Part shown: positions 1-9,285 of the stretch, one piece after another
Layout: each line of letters starts with the position of its first letter
How positions within the stretch are numbered: the stretch's first letter is position 1
NCBI GenBank assembly: GCA_029857955.1
Contig: JAOUFY010000004.1
Location: forward strand, 1-64,000
DNA length: 64,000 nucleotides
DNA from: Spirochaetia bacterium
GTDB taxonomy: Bacteria > Spirochaetota > Leptospiria > Turneriellales > JAOUFE01
Reading direction: 5' to 3'
The notes under the pieces: model-generated
Seen by the model: only the letters and a program-made list of their open reading frames with translations
Told to the model about the DNA's origin: nothing
The model's database searches: none
Translations under genes and position numbers: made by a program

Positions 1-126
1 GCGGTTGTATGGCCTGCTACGTTGTATTATACACAGTTTATGACTGAAACTGATTCATCTTCAGTGATCATTAAGCTTGCGATTTTTTCAGCTATCGCTG
101 GTTTTGGATTTTTATATTTTAATTAA
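1..126 (+). CDS. C-terminal end of a membrane protein (partial)
   Basis: An open frame enters from the left edge and stops with TAA at 124-126, giving the last 41 residues of a protein. The fragment has an aromatic stretch (VVWPATLYYTQF), a short polar loop and a final hydrophobic segment (KLAIFSAIAGFGFLYFN), so it looks like the end of an integral membrane protein. The family cannot be named from this piece. The next gene is convergent, ending 24 nt away. Confidence 0.6.
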   Translation, partial: AVVWPATLYYTQFMTETDSSSVIIKLAIFSAIAGFGFLYFN

Positions 127-149
127 TCAAGTTGGGCATTGAACCCGTT

Positions 150-743
150 TCATTTTATTTTATTGTTTTTTTTTTGTAAAATAATTTTTGAAAAATAAAA
201 TGTTATAAAATAAACGCTTAAGCCGGTAATCACGGCAAAAGGAATCCATCCGACGACCAGGTGAAGAATGGAATTTCCATATTGACTCCAGACGCTAAAA
301 AAATCATTCGTAGAATTAAACATGATTTTTAAACCGCTTAAAAAATTATCAATTTCCATTGGTTGAGCTTTAAATAAAAATTCTCCGACTCTAAGTGACG
401 GTAGTAAAATTAATATATATACCGGAATAGAAAGCCAAACGCCGAGATATACGGCAACCTGATTTAAGCCAAAAATGAAAGCAAGGCCAATTCCAATAAA
501 AGTATGTGTACCAATTAACGGAAAAGAACCCGCCATGACACCCATGGCAAGGGCAAGGGCAATTTTTTGAGGCGAAATTCCCTGCAAGAGAAGCGACATT
601 ATAATTTTTAAGAAATAATCATATTTTTTTCCAAACCAGTTTTTATGCTCAGATTCAAGGTTTTTTAAGGTCGCAGATTTAGCCTCAGGTTTTGCTCCTT
701 TCCTGGATTTTGTGCCTGCTATTTGGGATTTAAGCTTTTTCAT
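150..743 (-). CDS. DUF2062 family membrane protein
   Basis: A 197-residue protein with a basic, lysine-rich N-terminus (residues 1-40), then a DUF2062-type core: the segment ISPQKIALALAMGVMAGSFP followed by LIGTHTF (residues 56-82) matches the characteristic pattern of this family. Hydrophobic segments lie at about 61-95, 98-117 and 160-183. DUF2062 proteins are small inner-membrane proteins, sometimes found next to or fused with glycosyltransferases, and have no proven function. The gene ends facing the partial gene at the left edge. Family assignment is good, function unknown. Confidence 0.8.
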   Translation of the reverse strand: MKKLKSQIAGTKSRKGAKPEAKSATLKNLESEHKNWFGKKYDYFLKIIMSLLLQGISPQKIALALAMGVMAGSFPLIGTHTFIGIGLAFIFGLNQVAVYLGVWLSIPVYILILLPSLRVGEFLFKAQPMEIDNFLSGLKIMFNSTNDFFSVWSQYGNSILHLVVGWIPFAVITGLSVYFITFYFSKIILQKKNNKIK

Positions 744-977
744 CTACAAATCAATACCAATATTTTAGTATAACTCCTTTTGCCAACCACCTTTCTACAG
801 ATGTTTCGATAATTTACATTGTGTTGATAAATGAACCCTTAAGTTCAATGCATTGATCGAAAAGGCTGGTTTTTTCGAAAAACCAAGCAAACATGGCCTT
901 CGACCACTTTTAGATCACATTAAACTTTTTCTTTTCTTAAAAAAGCAAGTTTCGCCTAAACTCACATTAAAATAAAA

Positions 978-2426
978 TTGGACATCCCGTCTCAAACGAA
1001 AATTCATGAGATAGTGAATTCGTCTGTAGAGTTGAGTATATCAACAATAAACAAGTATTCTGTTTTTATTAAAAAAAAAGACATATCATTTGTTTTAAAT
1101 ATACTGTTCGTAATTTTAATATATTTTTATAATCAGCCCGCGGGGCGAATTTTTGGTGAATCGTTGACAACAGATTCAGATTTGCAAACTCAAAATACAC
1201 CTTCAAAAAAACCAGAAATTACTTTTGGCGCAGGAGCAGCTCTTTGGGCGTATGACAGTACATATATAATGGAGTTAAATCCAGAGTTTAAATTTAAAAT
1301 ACCGCTTGAAAAAAGCCAATTTTCATTTGATTTAATTTTACCCGTATTTATAGCGATGGTATATGAAAAAAAAGATAACATTCAAAATGATGTATTTAAA
1401 GGATTTCATGCCTATTTTCGGGGATTTTCTTCAACGGATTACGGGTCTACGCTTTGGCCGGAAATAGTCAGTTCACCGATTTTCTTGATCACATATATTA
1501 AAAAAGCAACGTGGAGTAACGATCATTTACTGGTTTTGATTTCGCCCGATAAACCGCAAATCATTGAACCAATTAAAAATATTTTATGGTATAATCCATT
1601 TTTTGATGTCAATACGGGAATTTTAAACAGATATTTGCAGTTTACGTTTACAACCGGAAAAAACAACGGGGCGGTCTATACTTCAAGTTTAACCAATCCG
1701 ACTTTATTTTTTACGTATTATAATTTTTTTCCTTTTTTAAATTTTTCAGGAGACTTTCTGCAGCAATGGTCTTTTACACCTTCTCTTTGGACAGATCTCG
1801 GCGTGATTAAAAATCCTGATGCAGGGGTTGGGTTTGAAACATCCACCGGCGGTGTTGGTAATGAATTTATCAGATTAAATTTCTTAACTGACGCTCATTT
1901 TTTTTCATCACGAAATATTGTATCTGAAAAATTATCGTATCGATTTGACGTTGGAAGCTCGCTTTTGCTAAGACCTTTTGGAGTGTATGCCGGTTATATT
2001 TATAAAAGCGCGCATCATCCGTACGGTCCATACCTGAGTCCGCTTTACGTGTCAAGATCGCAAAACGATTATACGTCTTTTTCAAAAAATAATGGAATTT
2101 TGTTAAAAATATTACCCGGCATGGATAGTATTTTTAATTTCGGTTTAGATACAGAAATTTACCCTGCAAACCCAATGACGATTTCATTAAAAGGATTATT
2201 GGGAGTAAAATGGGAAAAAAATTCTATCGATCTTGCCTACATTCATGAAGACATTTCAGGTATCAATGACTTTTTAGACAACAGAAAAGACAGTTCAAGT
2301 TTCATTGAATTTCATCTTCAATATTATATCGTTCCTGAAACGTTGCTGCTGGAATGGAGACATGTTGTCAATTTTCGAGATCATTCAGCCATTAAAACAC
2401 TGGTTTCGTTGATGGCCTATTTCTAA
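978..2426 (+). CDS. Predicted outer-membrane beta-barrel protein
   Basis: A 482-residue protein opened here by a TTG codon; there is no ATG before the first hydrophobic segment. A hydrophobic stretch (FVLNILFVILIYFY, about residues 38-51) may be an uncleaved anchor or a signal peptide preceded by a long N-tail, which makes the start uncertain. The rest is rich in alternating aromatic/polar strands and ends in Phe (MAYF), typical of outer-membrane barrels. I do not recognise the family. A GGTTTTTT/AAAAACC hairpin with a short loop lies about 100 nt upstream (866-885). The gene stands alone between a divergent DUF2062 gene and a co-directional hypothetical gene. Confidence 0.7.
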   Translation: MDIPSQTKIHEIVNSSVELSISTINKYSVFIKKKDISFVLNILFVILIYFYNQPAGRIFGESLTTDSDLQTQNTPSKKPEITFGAGAALWAYDSTYIMELNPEFKFKIPLEKSQFSFDLILPVFIAMVYEKKDNIQNDVFKGFHAYFRGFSSTDYGSTLWPEIVSSPIFLITYIKKATWSNDHLLVLISPDKPQIIEPIKNILWYNPFFDVNTGILNRYLQFTFTTGKNNGAVYTSSLTNPTLFFTYYNFFPFLNFSGDFLQQWSFTPSLWTDLGVIKNPDAGVGFETSTGGVGNEFIRLNFLTDAHFFSSRNIVSEKLSYRFDVGSSLLLRPFGVYAGYIYKSAHHPYGPYLSPLYVSRSQNDYTSFSKNNGILLKILPGMDSIFNFGLDTEIYPANPMTISLKGLLGVKWEKNSIDLAYIHEDISGINDFLDNRKDSSSFIEFHLQYYIVPETLLLEWRHVVNFRDHSAIKTLVSLMAYF

Positions 2427-2540
2427 CATTTTATAATGAACATTTAACCAATCTTCCAGGCTTTTAATAAATTTTAGCAAGACTGAATTTTTCTAAACGA
2501 TTTTTATTTTTAACCGATTATGTAGCATAGCAGGAATTAT

Positions 2541-3230
2541 ATGGAAATTAATATGCAGGAAAAATGGAAGTACATTGACGAAAGAGAAGGAGACTTTCCT
2601 GAAGCTTATTTATTAAATGAAGACGGACATAAAATCAAGGTTGAAGTAAACCGTGAAAAAAAACAAATCAAAATATTTGCCGAAACAAAAGACGGCGAAA
2701 TCATTGAAAGTTCGATTACAAATGGCGTGGTTCTTGATGAAAAAAACTGCCGAAGCGGACGAAAAGAAGATCTTATAGAAGAATTTACTGCTATTGGAAA
2801 ATACATCGGTTCCATTCCTGACGGTAAAGTTATACGCCTGATTGGCGGTAATTACGGAGTACTTTCTGAATTTATAGGCAGAGCTTCTCAATATGTAAAT
2901 GAAGATATTAAAATTTTAAAGAGGCTTTTTCAATTGGCGATCAGCCTGCCCGCATTGATATTTTTTAAATCAATTTTATTTTTAAAATATGTAGCCGACC
3001 AGCCGCGAATCAGCGACATCGTAGATGCCGGCATCATCATCACCGGAGGTTACCTTACATATCTGGTTAATTTTAATTATGTTGCAGGCGGTTTTGCTCT
3101 CATTGTCGGAGCGTTAGCCAGCGGTTATCTTGACTGGCTTGTACGCAAGCGAGAGCCTTATATATTAAAAGTACTCATCATCTCCATTCCCGCATTTTAT
3201 GCCATAACCATCGGTATAAGATATCAATAA
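2541..3230 (+). CDS. Hypothetical protein with C-terminal membrane segments
   Basis: A 229-residue protein with an ATG start preceded by an AGGA motif. The N-terminal half (about 1-110) is soluble and strongly charged, with a repeated strand-like pattern (HKIKVEVNREKKQIKIFAET). The C-terminal half holds about four hydrophobic segments (roughly 130-150, 158-175, 178-196 and 208-226). No family is recognised. It lies 114 nt after the barrel gene and is convergent with holB, with two strong hairpins between them. A membrane-anchored sensor or adaptor is possible but unsupported. Confidence 0.65.
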   Translation: MEINMQEKWKYIDEREGDFPEAYLLNEDGHKIKVEVNREKKQIKIFAETKDGEIIESSITNGVVLDEKNCRSGRKEDLIEEFTAIGKYIGSIPDGKVIRLIGGNYGVLSEFIGRASQYVNEDIKILKRLFQLAISLPALIFFKSILFLKYVADQPRISDIVDAGIIITGGYLTYLVNFNYVAGGFALIVGALASGYLDWLVRKREPYILKVLIISIPAFYAITIGIRYQ

Positions 3231-3299
3231 AATTTTATAGTTTTAAAAGTATGTCTGTCAAATGGACATGATTACAAAAAACACACTTCACAAGGTTTT

Positions 3300-3340
3300 G
3301 GGGCAAGTCTGCCCCTAAAGCAGGTACACGGTACCTGCTT
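3300..3340. terminator. Two tandem hairpins between convergent genes
   Basis: GGGGCA at 3300-3305 pairs with TGCCCC at 3310-3315, and a perfect 10-bp stem pairs 3318-3327 with 3331-3340 around an ACG loop. Neither is followed by a T-run, so Rho-independent termination is not certain. The position between two convergent genes suggests a bidirectional 3' end or a REP-like element. Confidence 0.45.
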
Positions 3341-3425
3341 ACCCCGACGTTATTCATTAAATTTAAAATTAATGCGCCAACCGCTTCAGGCTTGAATTAA
3401 AAAAATCATAAAGACATGGTACTCG

Positions 3426-4436
3426 TCATTTTACCCAGGCATTCATCAGCTTTGATAAAAACGAAAAAAACACAACGTTCATGGCGGGAGATCTCGTATT
3501 AAAATAACGAACGTTGAGGCGTCTGAAAAAATGCTCCATCAAGTTGCCCAGGTAAATCAGTTTTTTTTCGGAAAAAGCAGGCAAAGATACAGCTCCGATT
3601 TCAGGGGCTTTTCCATTGATCGATCGGTCTCGTATGGCGCAATATAACGGTAAAAAACTTAGTTTTAAAATTAAACTTTGTGTATCCTGATTTTCGTCTT
3701 TAAATTTTTTCCGTAAATCAATCCAGCCCATGCTTTCAAAAATAATAAAATCGCTTGAATTGTACGAAAGCCGGTCAAAAGCATCTTTTATGTAATCAAT
3801 CCATTTGGCATCAAGCATGGTTTTAAAGGCAGAGGTTTCTTTCCACTCGCTGAAATACCAGAATTTATCCCAAGGGTCAATTGGCGTAAGTTTTGGATCA
3901 GGCCGTATCGACAATGGAATTTCAACACAACGAGATTTAACGGTTTCTTTTAATTGACGTGATTCTTCAACAGAAAGAATAAAATGCGTTTTATCGGGAG
4001 CTTCTTCAAGACTTTTTAGCAGCGCTGATTCAGCCTCATTTAATATAACCGAAGCATCTTCAAAATAAATAAAGCGTACGTTTGAAAACTTCGAGGAGTA
4101 AATTAAAAATTTATCCAGAAGGTGGCGCACGCTTCCAGCGTCAGGATTTTTTTTATCTCCAATTTTAATTCGATCAGTTCCAAAATGATAATAATCAGGA
4201 TGCTCATTTTGTTCCACCATTTTAGAAATCATTTCTTTGGTGTAGAAATCATTTTTCCGCTTTGTCCATAGACTGTTGATGATGGCATCGACAATGATTT
4301 TTTTTTTCTGCACCGTTTGAGAACCGCTGACAAGTATAGATTCAGGCCATTCCTGTTCAGAAAAACGATTAAGCAAATCCCTGCTTTGTTGATAAAGTTT
4401 TCCAGGCGTAACTGAGGAACCTATGTCAGAAGGCAT
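3426..4436 (-). CDS. holB: DNA polymerase III delta-prime-like clamp-loader subunit
   Basis: A 336-residue AAA+ family protein. The central block (SVRHLLDKFLIYSSKFSNVR then FIYFEDASVILNEAESALLK and SLEEAPDKTHFIL) is the hallmark of the delta-prime/DnaX family, with the SRC sensor motif (VKSRCVEIP). The P-loop position reads SGSQTVQKKK and lacks a normal GxxGxGK, so the subunit probably does not hydrolyse ATP, as is usual for delta-prime. It would act with DnaX (encoded at the other end of this window) to load the sliding clamp. Its ATG shares one base with the stop of ilvE, so the two genes are translationally coupled. Confidence 0.85.
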   Translation of the reverse strand: MPSDIGSSVTPGKLYQQSRDLLNRFSEQEWPESILVSGSQTVQKKKIIVDAIINSLWTKRKNDFYTKEMISKMVEQNEHPDYYHFGTDRIKIGDKKNPDAGSVRHLLDKFLIYSSKFSNVRFIYFEDASVILNEAESALLKSLEEAPDKTHFILSVEESRQLKETVKSRCVEIPLSIRPDPKLTPIDPWDKFWYFSEWKETSAFKTMLDAKWIDYIKDAFDRLSYNSSDFIIFESMGWIDLRKKFKDENQDTQSLILKLSFLPLYCAIRDRSINGKAPEIGAVSLPAFSEKKLIYLGNLMEHFFRRLNVRYFNTRSPAMNVVFFSFLSKLMNAWVK

Positions 4437-5362
4437 TAATAAACTCCAGTCAACCAGTGAGAGTGTGAAGGTAATTGCCCTTTTACAATTTTAAAAAATA
4501 ATGATTGAAGTTTTTCTGTTACGGGACCCATCTCGCCGTTACCAATCATTCGATGATCGATATTTTTTATCCATGCCATTTGAACGCCGGTACCGGTTAA
4601 AAAAACCTCATCTGCCGAATAAAGCTCAGAACGGGAAATCACCCTTGATTCGCAGGGAATAGAGTTTTCTTTTGCCAGATTTAAAATCGACTTGCGCGTA
4701 ATTCCTTCCAGAATTGATGAGCTTAAATCCGGCGTGATCAGAGTCTGGTCTTTAACTATAAAAATATTGGCGGCGGTGGCTTCAGAAACGTTGCCGTGGA
4801 TATCCAGAAAAATTGCTTCATCGAAACCATTTTGCATAGCTTCAGATTTTGCAAGGGCTGAATTGATATATCCGCCGTTTGCCTTTGAACGAGTCGGAAT
4901 CATAGACTCATGAATTCTTCTCCAGGAAGAAACACAAACGTTGAGACCTTTTTTTGTATCAAGATAGTCGTCAAGACCAAGAACATACATGGCAAATGAA
5001 TCTTTTACATTATGGAGGCGTGGCGAAAGGTCAAGATCCGATTTATAAATAAACGGCCGCAGGTACACATTTTGAGACCACTGGCCTTTTTTTAAAACAT
5101 TGCGGGCAATTTCAGTAAATTCGTTTTCTGAATACTCAAAATTCATAAACAACATACGAGCCGATTGTTTTAACCTCTTATAATGCTCATCGATACGAAA
5201 AATATAAATATTTTTTTTATCTTCGTTCCAGTAACCGCGAATTCCGCCAAAGCAGGAAGTGCCATATTGCAATGCGTGAGTTTGAATGTTGACCGTTGCA
5301 TTTTGAAGCGGAATGTACTCGTTGTTAAAAAAACATATTTTATCTGTTAAACCTGTTGCCAT
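4436..5362 (-). CDS. ilvE: Branched-chain amino acid aminotransferase
   Basis: A class IV PLP-dependent aminotransferase that interconverts branched-chain amino acids and their 2-oxo acids. The family motifs are present: HALQYGTSCFGGIRGYW near the N-terminus, then KANGGYINSALAKSEAMQNG with the region of the PLP lysine, and the block EATAANIFIV followed by SILEGITRKS. About 308 residues from the ATG at 5362, the usual length. A TTG nine codons upstream (5389) stays in frame; neither has a clear Shine-Dalgarno, and I prefer the ATG. The gene overlaps holB by one base. Confidence 0.9.
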   Translation of the reverse strand: MATGLTDKICFFNNEYIPLQNATVNIQTHALQYGTSCFGGIRGYWNEDKKNIYIFRIDEHYKRLKQSARMLFMNFEYSENEFTEIARNVLKKGQWSQNVYLRPFIYKSDLDLSPRLHNVKDSFAMYVLGLDDYLDTKKGLNVCVSSWRRIHESMIPTRSKANGGYINSALAKSEAMQNGFDEAIFLDIHGNVSEATAANIFIVKDQTLITPDLSSSILEGITRKSILNLAKENSIPCESRVISRSELYSADEVFLTGTGVQMAWIKNIDHRMIGNGEMGPVTEKLQSLFFKIVKGQLPSHSHWLTGVY

Positions 5363-5679
5363 GTTGGAGTGAGTTGCATAGAAAGACAAAACGTCAACAA
5401 ATTGCCTGAAAGAAGGACAAAAAAAAGGGATAGCCCAGGTCAGGTGTTTTTAAACTGGCAAGACCCTGTATGAATTTTCCAAATAAGGATTTTAATCTTA
5501 TTCCACTATTAAGAGTTTTAAATGAATTGGTATGATTTATGAGAAAATAGAAATATTGTCTTTATGGCCTGCTAAAGCTGACCGATATTTTGTAAATAGT
5601 GGCGATTAAAGCAAAAATTTTGTATAATGATGACAGAAAGAATGGATTAATAAAATTTTTTTTAATTTGAGAGGATTGT

Positions 5680-6858
5680 ATGGAAAACCAAAAAGATTTA
5701 ATGGATTTTACAATATCAGAAGATGAGCGACAGGTATTGGATTTAGCTCATGAGGTATGCAAGAATGAAGTGATACCGGCTCGGGCAGAGCTCGATGCAA
5801 AAGAAGAATTTCCTGATAAAATATTTGATAAATTTAAAGAAGCTGGTTTATTCGGCGCCATGTACGATGAAGCTTACGGTGGCCTCGGATTGGGCGGATT
5901 TCTGGACACTTTGTTGGCAGAGGTGGTTTCTGAATATTGTCTTGGCGTTTATACCGCTTTTTTTGCTTCAAAGCTTGGCGCCTTACCGATAGAGTTTGGC
6001 GGTACCGAAGAGCAAAAGTTAAAATTCCTGACTCCAATGGCCAGCGGAGATAAAATTGGAGCTTTTGGTTTAACCGAGGCAGATGCAGGGTCAGATGTAC
6101 CTAACCTGTCAACACATGCAGAAAAAAAAGGAGATCGATATATTTTAAACGGTTCAAAACAGTGGATCTCCAATGCCGGCCGCGCTGATATTTACACCAT
6201 TTTTGCAATTACAGATAAAAGTAAGGGTCCAAGAGGAATTTCATGCTTTGTTCTGGAAAAAGGTATGAAAGGTCTATCTTTTGGAAAACTCGAAAACAAA
6301 CTGGGTATTCGTGCTTCTTCAACTCGCGCTATCATTATGGAAGACGTTGAAGTTCCAGAAGAAAACCTGGTTGGGCTGCATCCAAACCATGGTTTTATAC
6401 ATGCCTTAAAAACACTGAATGCATCAAGACCGGCCGTTGCCGGCGCTGCCGTAGGTTTGGCCACTGGCGCTTTTAAAGAAGCTGTAAAGTATACAAAAGA
6501 CAGGGTACAGTTTGATAAAGCCATCATTAATTTTCAGGCTGTTCAGCATATGCTCTCAGATATGGCGGTAAAAATCGATGCTGCGCGATTGCTGGCTTAT
6601 AGAGCGGCAAGAGCATCTTCGATTGGTCATGCAGATATGGCGAAATATTCTGCAATGGCAAAATATTTTGCAAGTGAAACCGCCATGCAGGTAGCTACAG
6701 ACGCTCTTCAGCTTCACGGCGGTTATGGTTATACAAAAGATTATCCCATTGAAAAAATGTTTCGTGACGCAAAAATTTTAAGCATATATGAAGGCACCAG
6801 TCAGATTCAAAAGAACGAAATTGCCACTTATATAATTAAAGAGTCTTCTCATTATTGA
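5680..6858 (+). CDS. Acyl-CoA dehydrogenase
   Basis: A 392-residue FAD-dependent acyl-CoA dehydrogenase of the short/medium-chain type, for alpha,beta-desaturation of acyl-CoA in fatty acid or branched-chain catabolism. Visible signatures are GAFGLTEADAGSD (FAD and substrate binding), the KQWISNAG strand, the DRVQFDKAIINFQAVQHMLS block, the HGGYGYTKDYPIEKMFRDAK stretch and the C-terminal YEGTSQIQ motif with the catalytic-base Glu. The ATG is preceded by GAGAGGA. It is divergent from ilvE across about 290 nt, so a joint role in branched-chain amino acid turnover is possible. Exact substrate cannot be read. Confidence 0.9.
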   Translation: MENQKDLMDFTISEDERQVLDLAHEVCKNEVIPARAELDAKEEFPDKIFDKFKEAGLFGAMYDEAYGGLGLGGFLDTLLAEVVSEYCLGVYTAFFASKLGALPIEFGGTEEQKLKFLTPMASGDKIGAFGLTEADAGSDVPNLSTHAEKKGDRYILNGSKQWISNAGRADIYTIFAITDKSKGPRGISCFVLEKGMKGLSFGKLENKLGIRASSTRAIIMEDVEVPEENLVGLHPNHGFIHALKTLNASRPAVAGAAVGLATGAFKEAVKYTKDRVQFDKAIINFQAVQHMLSDMAVKIDAARLLAYRAARASSIGHADMAKYSAMAKYFASETAMQVATDALQLHGGYGYTKDYPIEKMFRDAKILSIYEGTSQIQKNEIATYIIKESSHY

Positions 6859-6909
6859 TTTTCTTTCTTATCGGCACGAAACTGCTGCGTGTGCCAATAT
6901 GAAAATTGC

Positions 6910-7047
6910 AGGGTTGTCTAAAAACAGGTCGTTAAGTGATTTTTGCCCCTTATTTCGATATAAAAATAGCCCTTTTATAGAAAAGAGGTCATTTTTATTC
7001 AATAAACGGGGTAAAAATTGTATCGCAGCGACTTTTTAGACAACTCT
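6910..7047. mobile_element. MITE-like inverted-repeat element, copy A
   Basis: A non-coding element of about 138 bp bounded by imperfect inverted ends: AGGGTTGTCTAAAAA at 6910-6924 and its near complement at 7033-7047. The whole sequence is alignable to the reverse complement of the element at 23542-23687, including the shared interior words CTTATTTCGATA and CAATAAACGGGG. It encodes no protein and sits between an acyl-CoA dehydrogenase and priA. No clear target duplication was found. Confidence 0.7.
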
Positions 7048-7127
7048 ACAATTAGATAAAACCTACCTTGTTTATAATGCATTGGAAAACGATTGTCTGT
7101 GTGGAAGTAAAATAAATCCTTATCCGG

Positions 7128-9215
7128 ATGATTGCGGGGGTTTATATCAATTCATATTACAGGGAAAGCATTGATTGCTTTGTTCCTGAAAACCTCAGAA
7201 GCAAAATTGGAATTTTTCAAAGAGTTTATATAAAAAAAGGCCCTGAAAAAATCATTGGTATTGTCGGCAGTATTGCGGAAAATACAATGAGTCGTGATAC
7301 AAGTAATTTGCTGCGAATAACTCATGTTGTAGATCGGGACCCCGTCATTAATCAAGAACAGTTTGAGCTCTCGCTTCGTGTGGCAGAACATTATTTATGT
7401 ACTCGATCCGATGTAATTTTTTCCATGATTCCTTCCGGTAAGCGTGAAAAGATAACACATTCACTGGGTGAAATCACATCTGTGCCTCTGCCTGTTTTAA
7501 ATGAAGACCAAAACCGTATTTTTCAAAAAATCATTCAAATGCCGGCTCACAACACTTCGAGTGCGGTAACCGATAACCTGGGTAAGGTAAATGTTCATTT
7601 GATACATGGTATAACGGGGTCAGGAAAAACCCGAATATACATAGAACTGATTCGTGAATATTTGAAAAAACAACTGGGTGTAATTTTTTTAATACCTGAA
7701 ATTGCGCTCTCATATCAATTTTTAGAAACTTTTAAACCTGTTTTCGGAGACCAGATGGCGATTTTACATTCAGGACTAAGTCGCTCTTTTCGATTTAGCG
7801 AATACAAACGTGTATTGAAAGATCAGGCCAGATTGGTAATTGGAACAAGATCAGCTGTTTTTGCGCCTGTTAAAGATCTCGGTCTTGTGATCATTGACGA
7901 AGAACACGACTCTTCTTTTAAAGAACACACTTCAACAAAATATCATGCCAAATGGGTTGCAAGCGACAGATTGCGTCACAAAACTTCCTGGCCGTTTAAA
8001 CTGTCGCTGTCGTTGGTACTTGGTTCTGCTACGCCAGCGATTGAAAGCATGTACTATGCTCAAAAAAATATTTTCATGCTCCATGAACTTAAAAAACGAG
8101 CAACGGGGCAATTATTACCGCAAATTTACATTCCGCTTCATATGCCGGCAGACGACGGGGCCGATGTATTATCACCATTTTTGGTTCGAAAAATGGAAGA
8201 ACATCTTAAACGTGGAAATCAAGTTATCTTGATATTAAATCGCCGTGGTTATAACAATTGTGCTTTTTGCAATGTTTGTGAGCAAAATGTCATGTGTCCT
8301 CATTGCAGCGTTTCTTTAACGTACCATCGCCTGGATTCAAATTCTGGTTCAGACGGTAAAAATGTTTTAAAGTGCCATTTATGCGGCTATCATGAAAGTT
8401 ATCGAACATTATGCAAGGAATGTGGAACAAAACTAAAACTTCTGGGTAAGGGAATTCAAAAAGTAGAAGATGCGCTTGAATTTCATTTTCCAAAATATGT
8501 TTATGCCCGAATGGATCAAGACAGCGTTTCGGCAAAGGGATATGCAGAAGATATAATCAGCGCCATGATCACCCGAAAAATTGATATTTTAATTGGCACG
8601 CAAATGATAGCCAAGGGCTTTGATTTACCCGGCGTTACATTGGTTGGTTTGCTTAACACCGACATTGGACTTTCTTTGCCGGATTTTCGTGCTTCAGAAC
8701 GGGTATTTCAACTTCTGGTTCAGGCAACCGGAAGAGCCGGCAGACACAGCGCAGGTGAAGTCGTTATGCAAACCATGCAGCCTGGGCACTATGCGGTGTC
8801 AGCAGCATCTGAAAGCGATTACAAAACATTTTATGAACGGGAGCTGAAGCTTCGTCATAAAATGAACTATCCTCCGTTTTGCCGTCTGCTGAGGATAGTT
8901 TTTCGCAGTAAAAACGAAGATACATTATGGCATTTTGTCAATCGTTTGAAAATGCACATTCAGGAAATCTCCAGCGAAAACTCGCTCTTTGATCGTCAGA
9001 CCAATAAAAATCTTCCTTCTGAAATACTTGGACCAATTGAGGCGTCGCTTTATAAAATCAATAATGAATTCAGAGTGCATATTCTCGTTAAAGATCAGTC
9101 TATTGAACATTTAAAAGATTTTGGGAAAAATATTAAAAACTACTACACTTCACAGAGACGTAAATTTGAGGGACTAATAGCCGACTTCGATCTTGACCCG
9201 TTAGATGTACTGTAG
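7128..9215 (+). CDS. priA: Primosomal replication protein N', superfamily 2 helicase
   Basis: A 695-residue PriA helicase that recognises stalled forks and reloads the replisome. The N-terminal DNA-binding region is followed by Walker A GITGSGKT (161-168) and the DEEH Walker B (about 257-260). A zinc-binding insert carries CAFCNVC, CPHC, CHLC and CKEC pairs (about 375-450), and helicase motifs V and VI follow (GTQMIAKGFDLPGVTLVG and QATGRAGR). Length is close to the family norm. The ATG at 7128 has no obvious Shine-Dalgarno. The gene is monocistronic in appearance. Confidence 0.95.
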   Translation: MIAGVYINSYYRESIDCFVPENLRSKIGIFQRVYIKKGPEKIIGIVGSIAENTMSRDTSNLLRITHVVDRDPVINQEQFELSLRVAEHYLCTRSDVIFSMIPSGKREKITHSLGEITSVPLPVLNEDQNRIFQKIIQMPAHNTSSAVTDNLGKVNVHLIHGITGSGKTRIYIELIREYLKKQLGVIFLIPEIALSYQFLETFKPVFGDQMAILHSGLSRSFRFSEYKRVLKDQARLVIGTRSAVFAPVKDLGLVIIDEEHDSSFKEHTSTKYHAKWVASDRLRHKTSWPFKLSLSLVLGSATPAIESMYYAQKNIFMLHELKKRATGQLLPQIYIPLHMPADDGADVLSPFLVRKMEEHLKRGNQVILILNRRGYNNCAFCNVCEQNVMCPHCSVSLTYHRLDSNSGSDGKNVLKCHLCGYHESYRTLCKECGTKLKLLGKGIQKVEDALEFHFPKYVYARMDQDSVSAKGYAEDIISAMITRKIDILIGTQMIAKGFDLPGVTLVGLLNTDIGLSLPDFRASERVFQLLVQATGRAGRHSAGEVVMQTMQPGHYAVSAASESDYKTFYERELKLRHKMNYPPFCRLLRIVFRSKNEDTLWHFVNRLKMHIQEISSENSLFDRQTNKNLPSEILGPIEASLYKINNEFRVHILVKDQSIEHLKDFGKNIKNYYTSQRRKFEGLIADFDLDPLDVL

Positions 9216-9285
9216 TCAGAAGGTTTTTTATAGAAAAATTCAACTGCCTGCCGGGCGTCTCGGCGATTGTTAAAGCGGTAAATTT

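Noticed and set aside
6192-6527. Minus-strand 111-residue frame inside the acyl-CoA dehydrogenase gene
   Set aside because: Shadow frame of a strongly conserved gene, low-complexity Ala/Ser/Pro composition.
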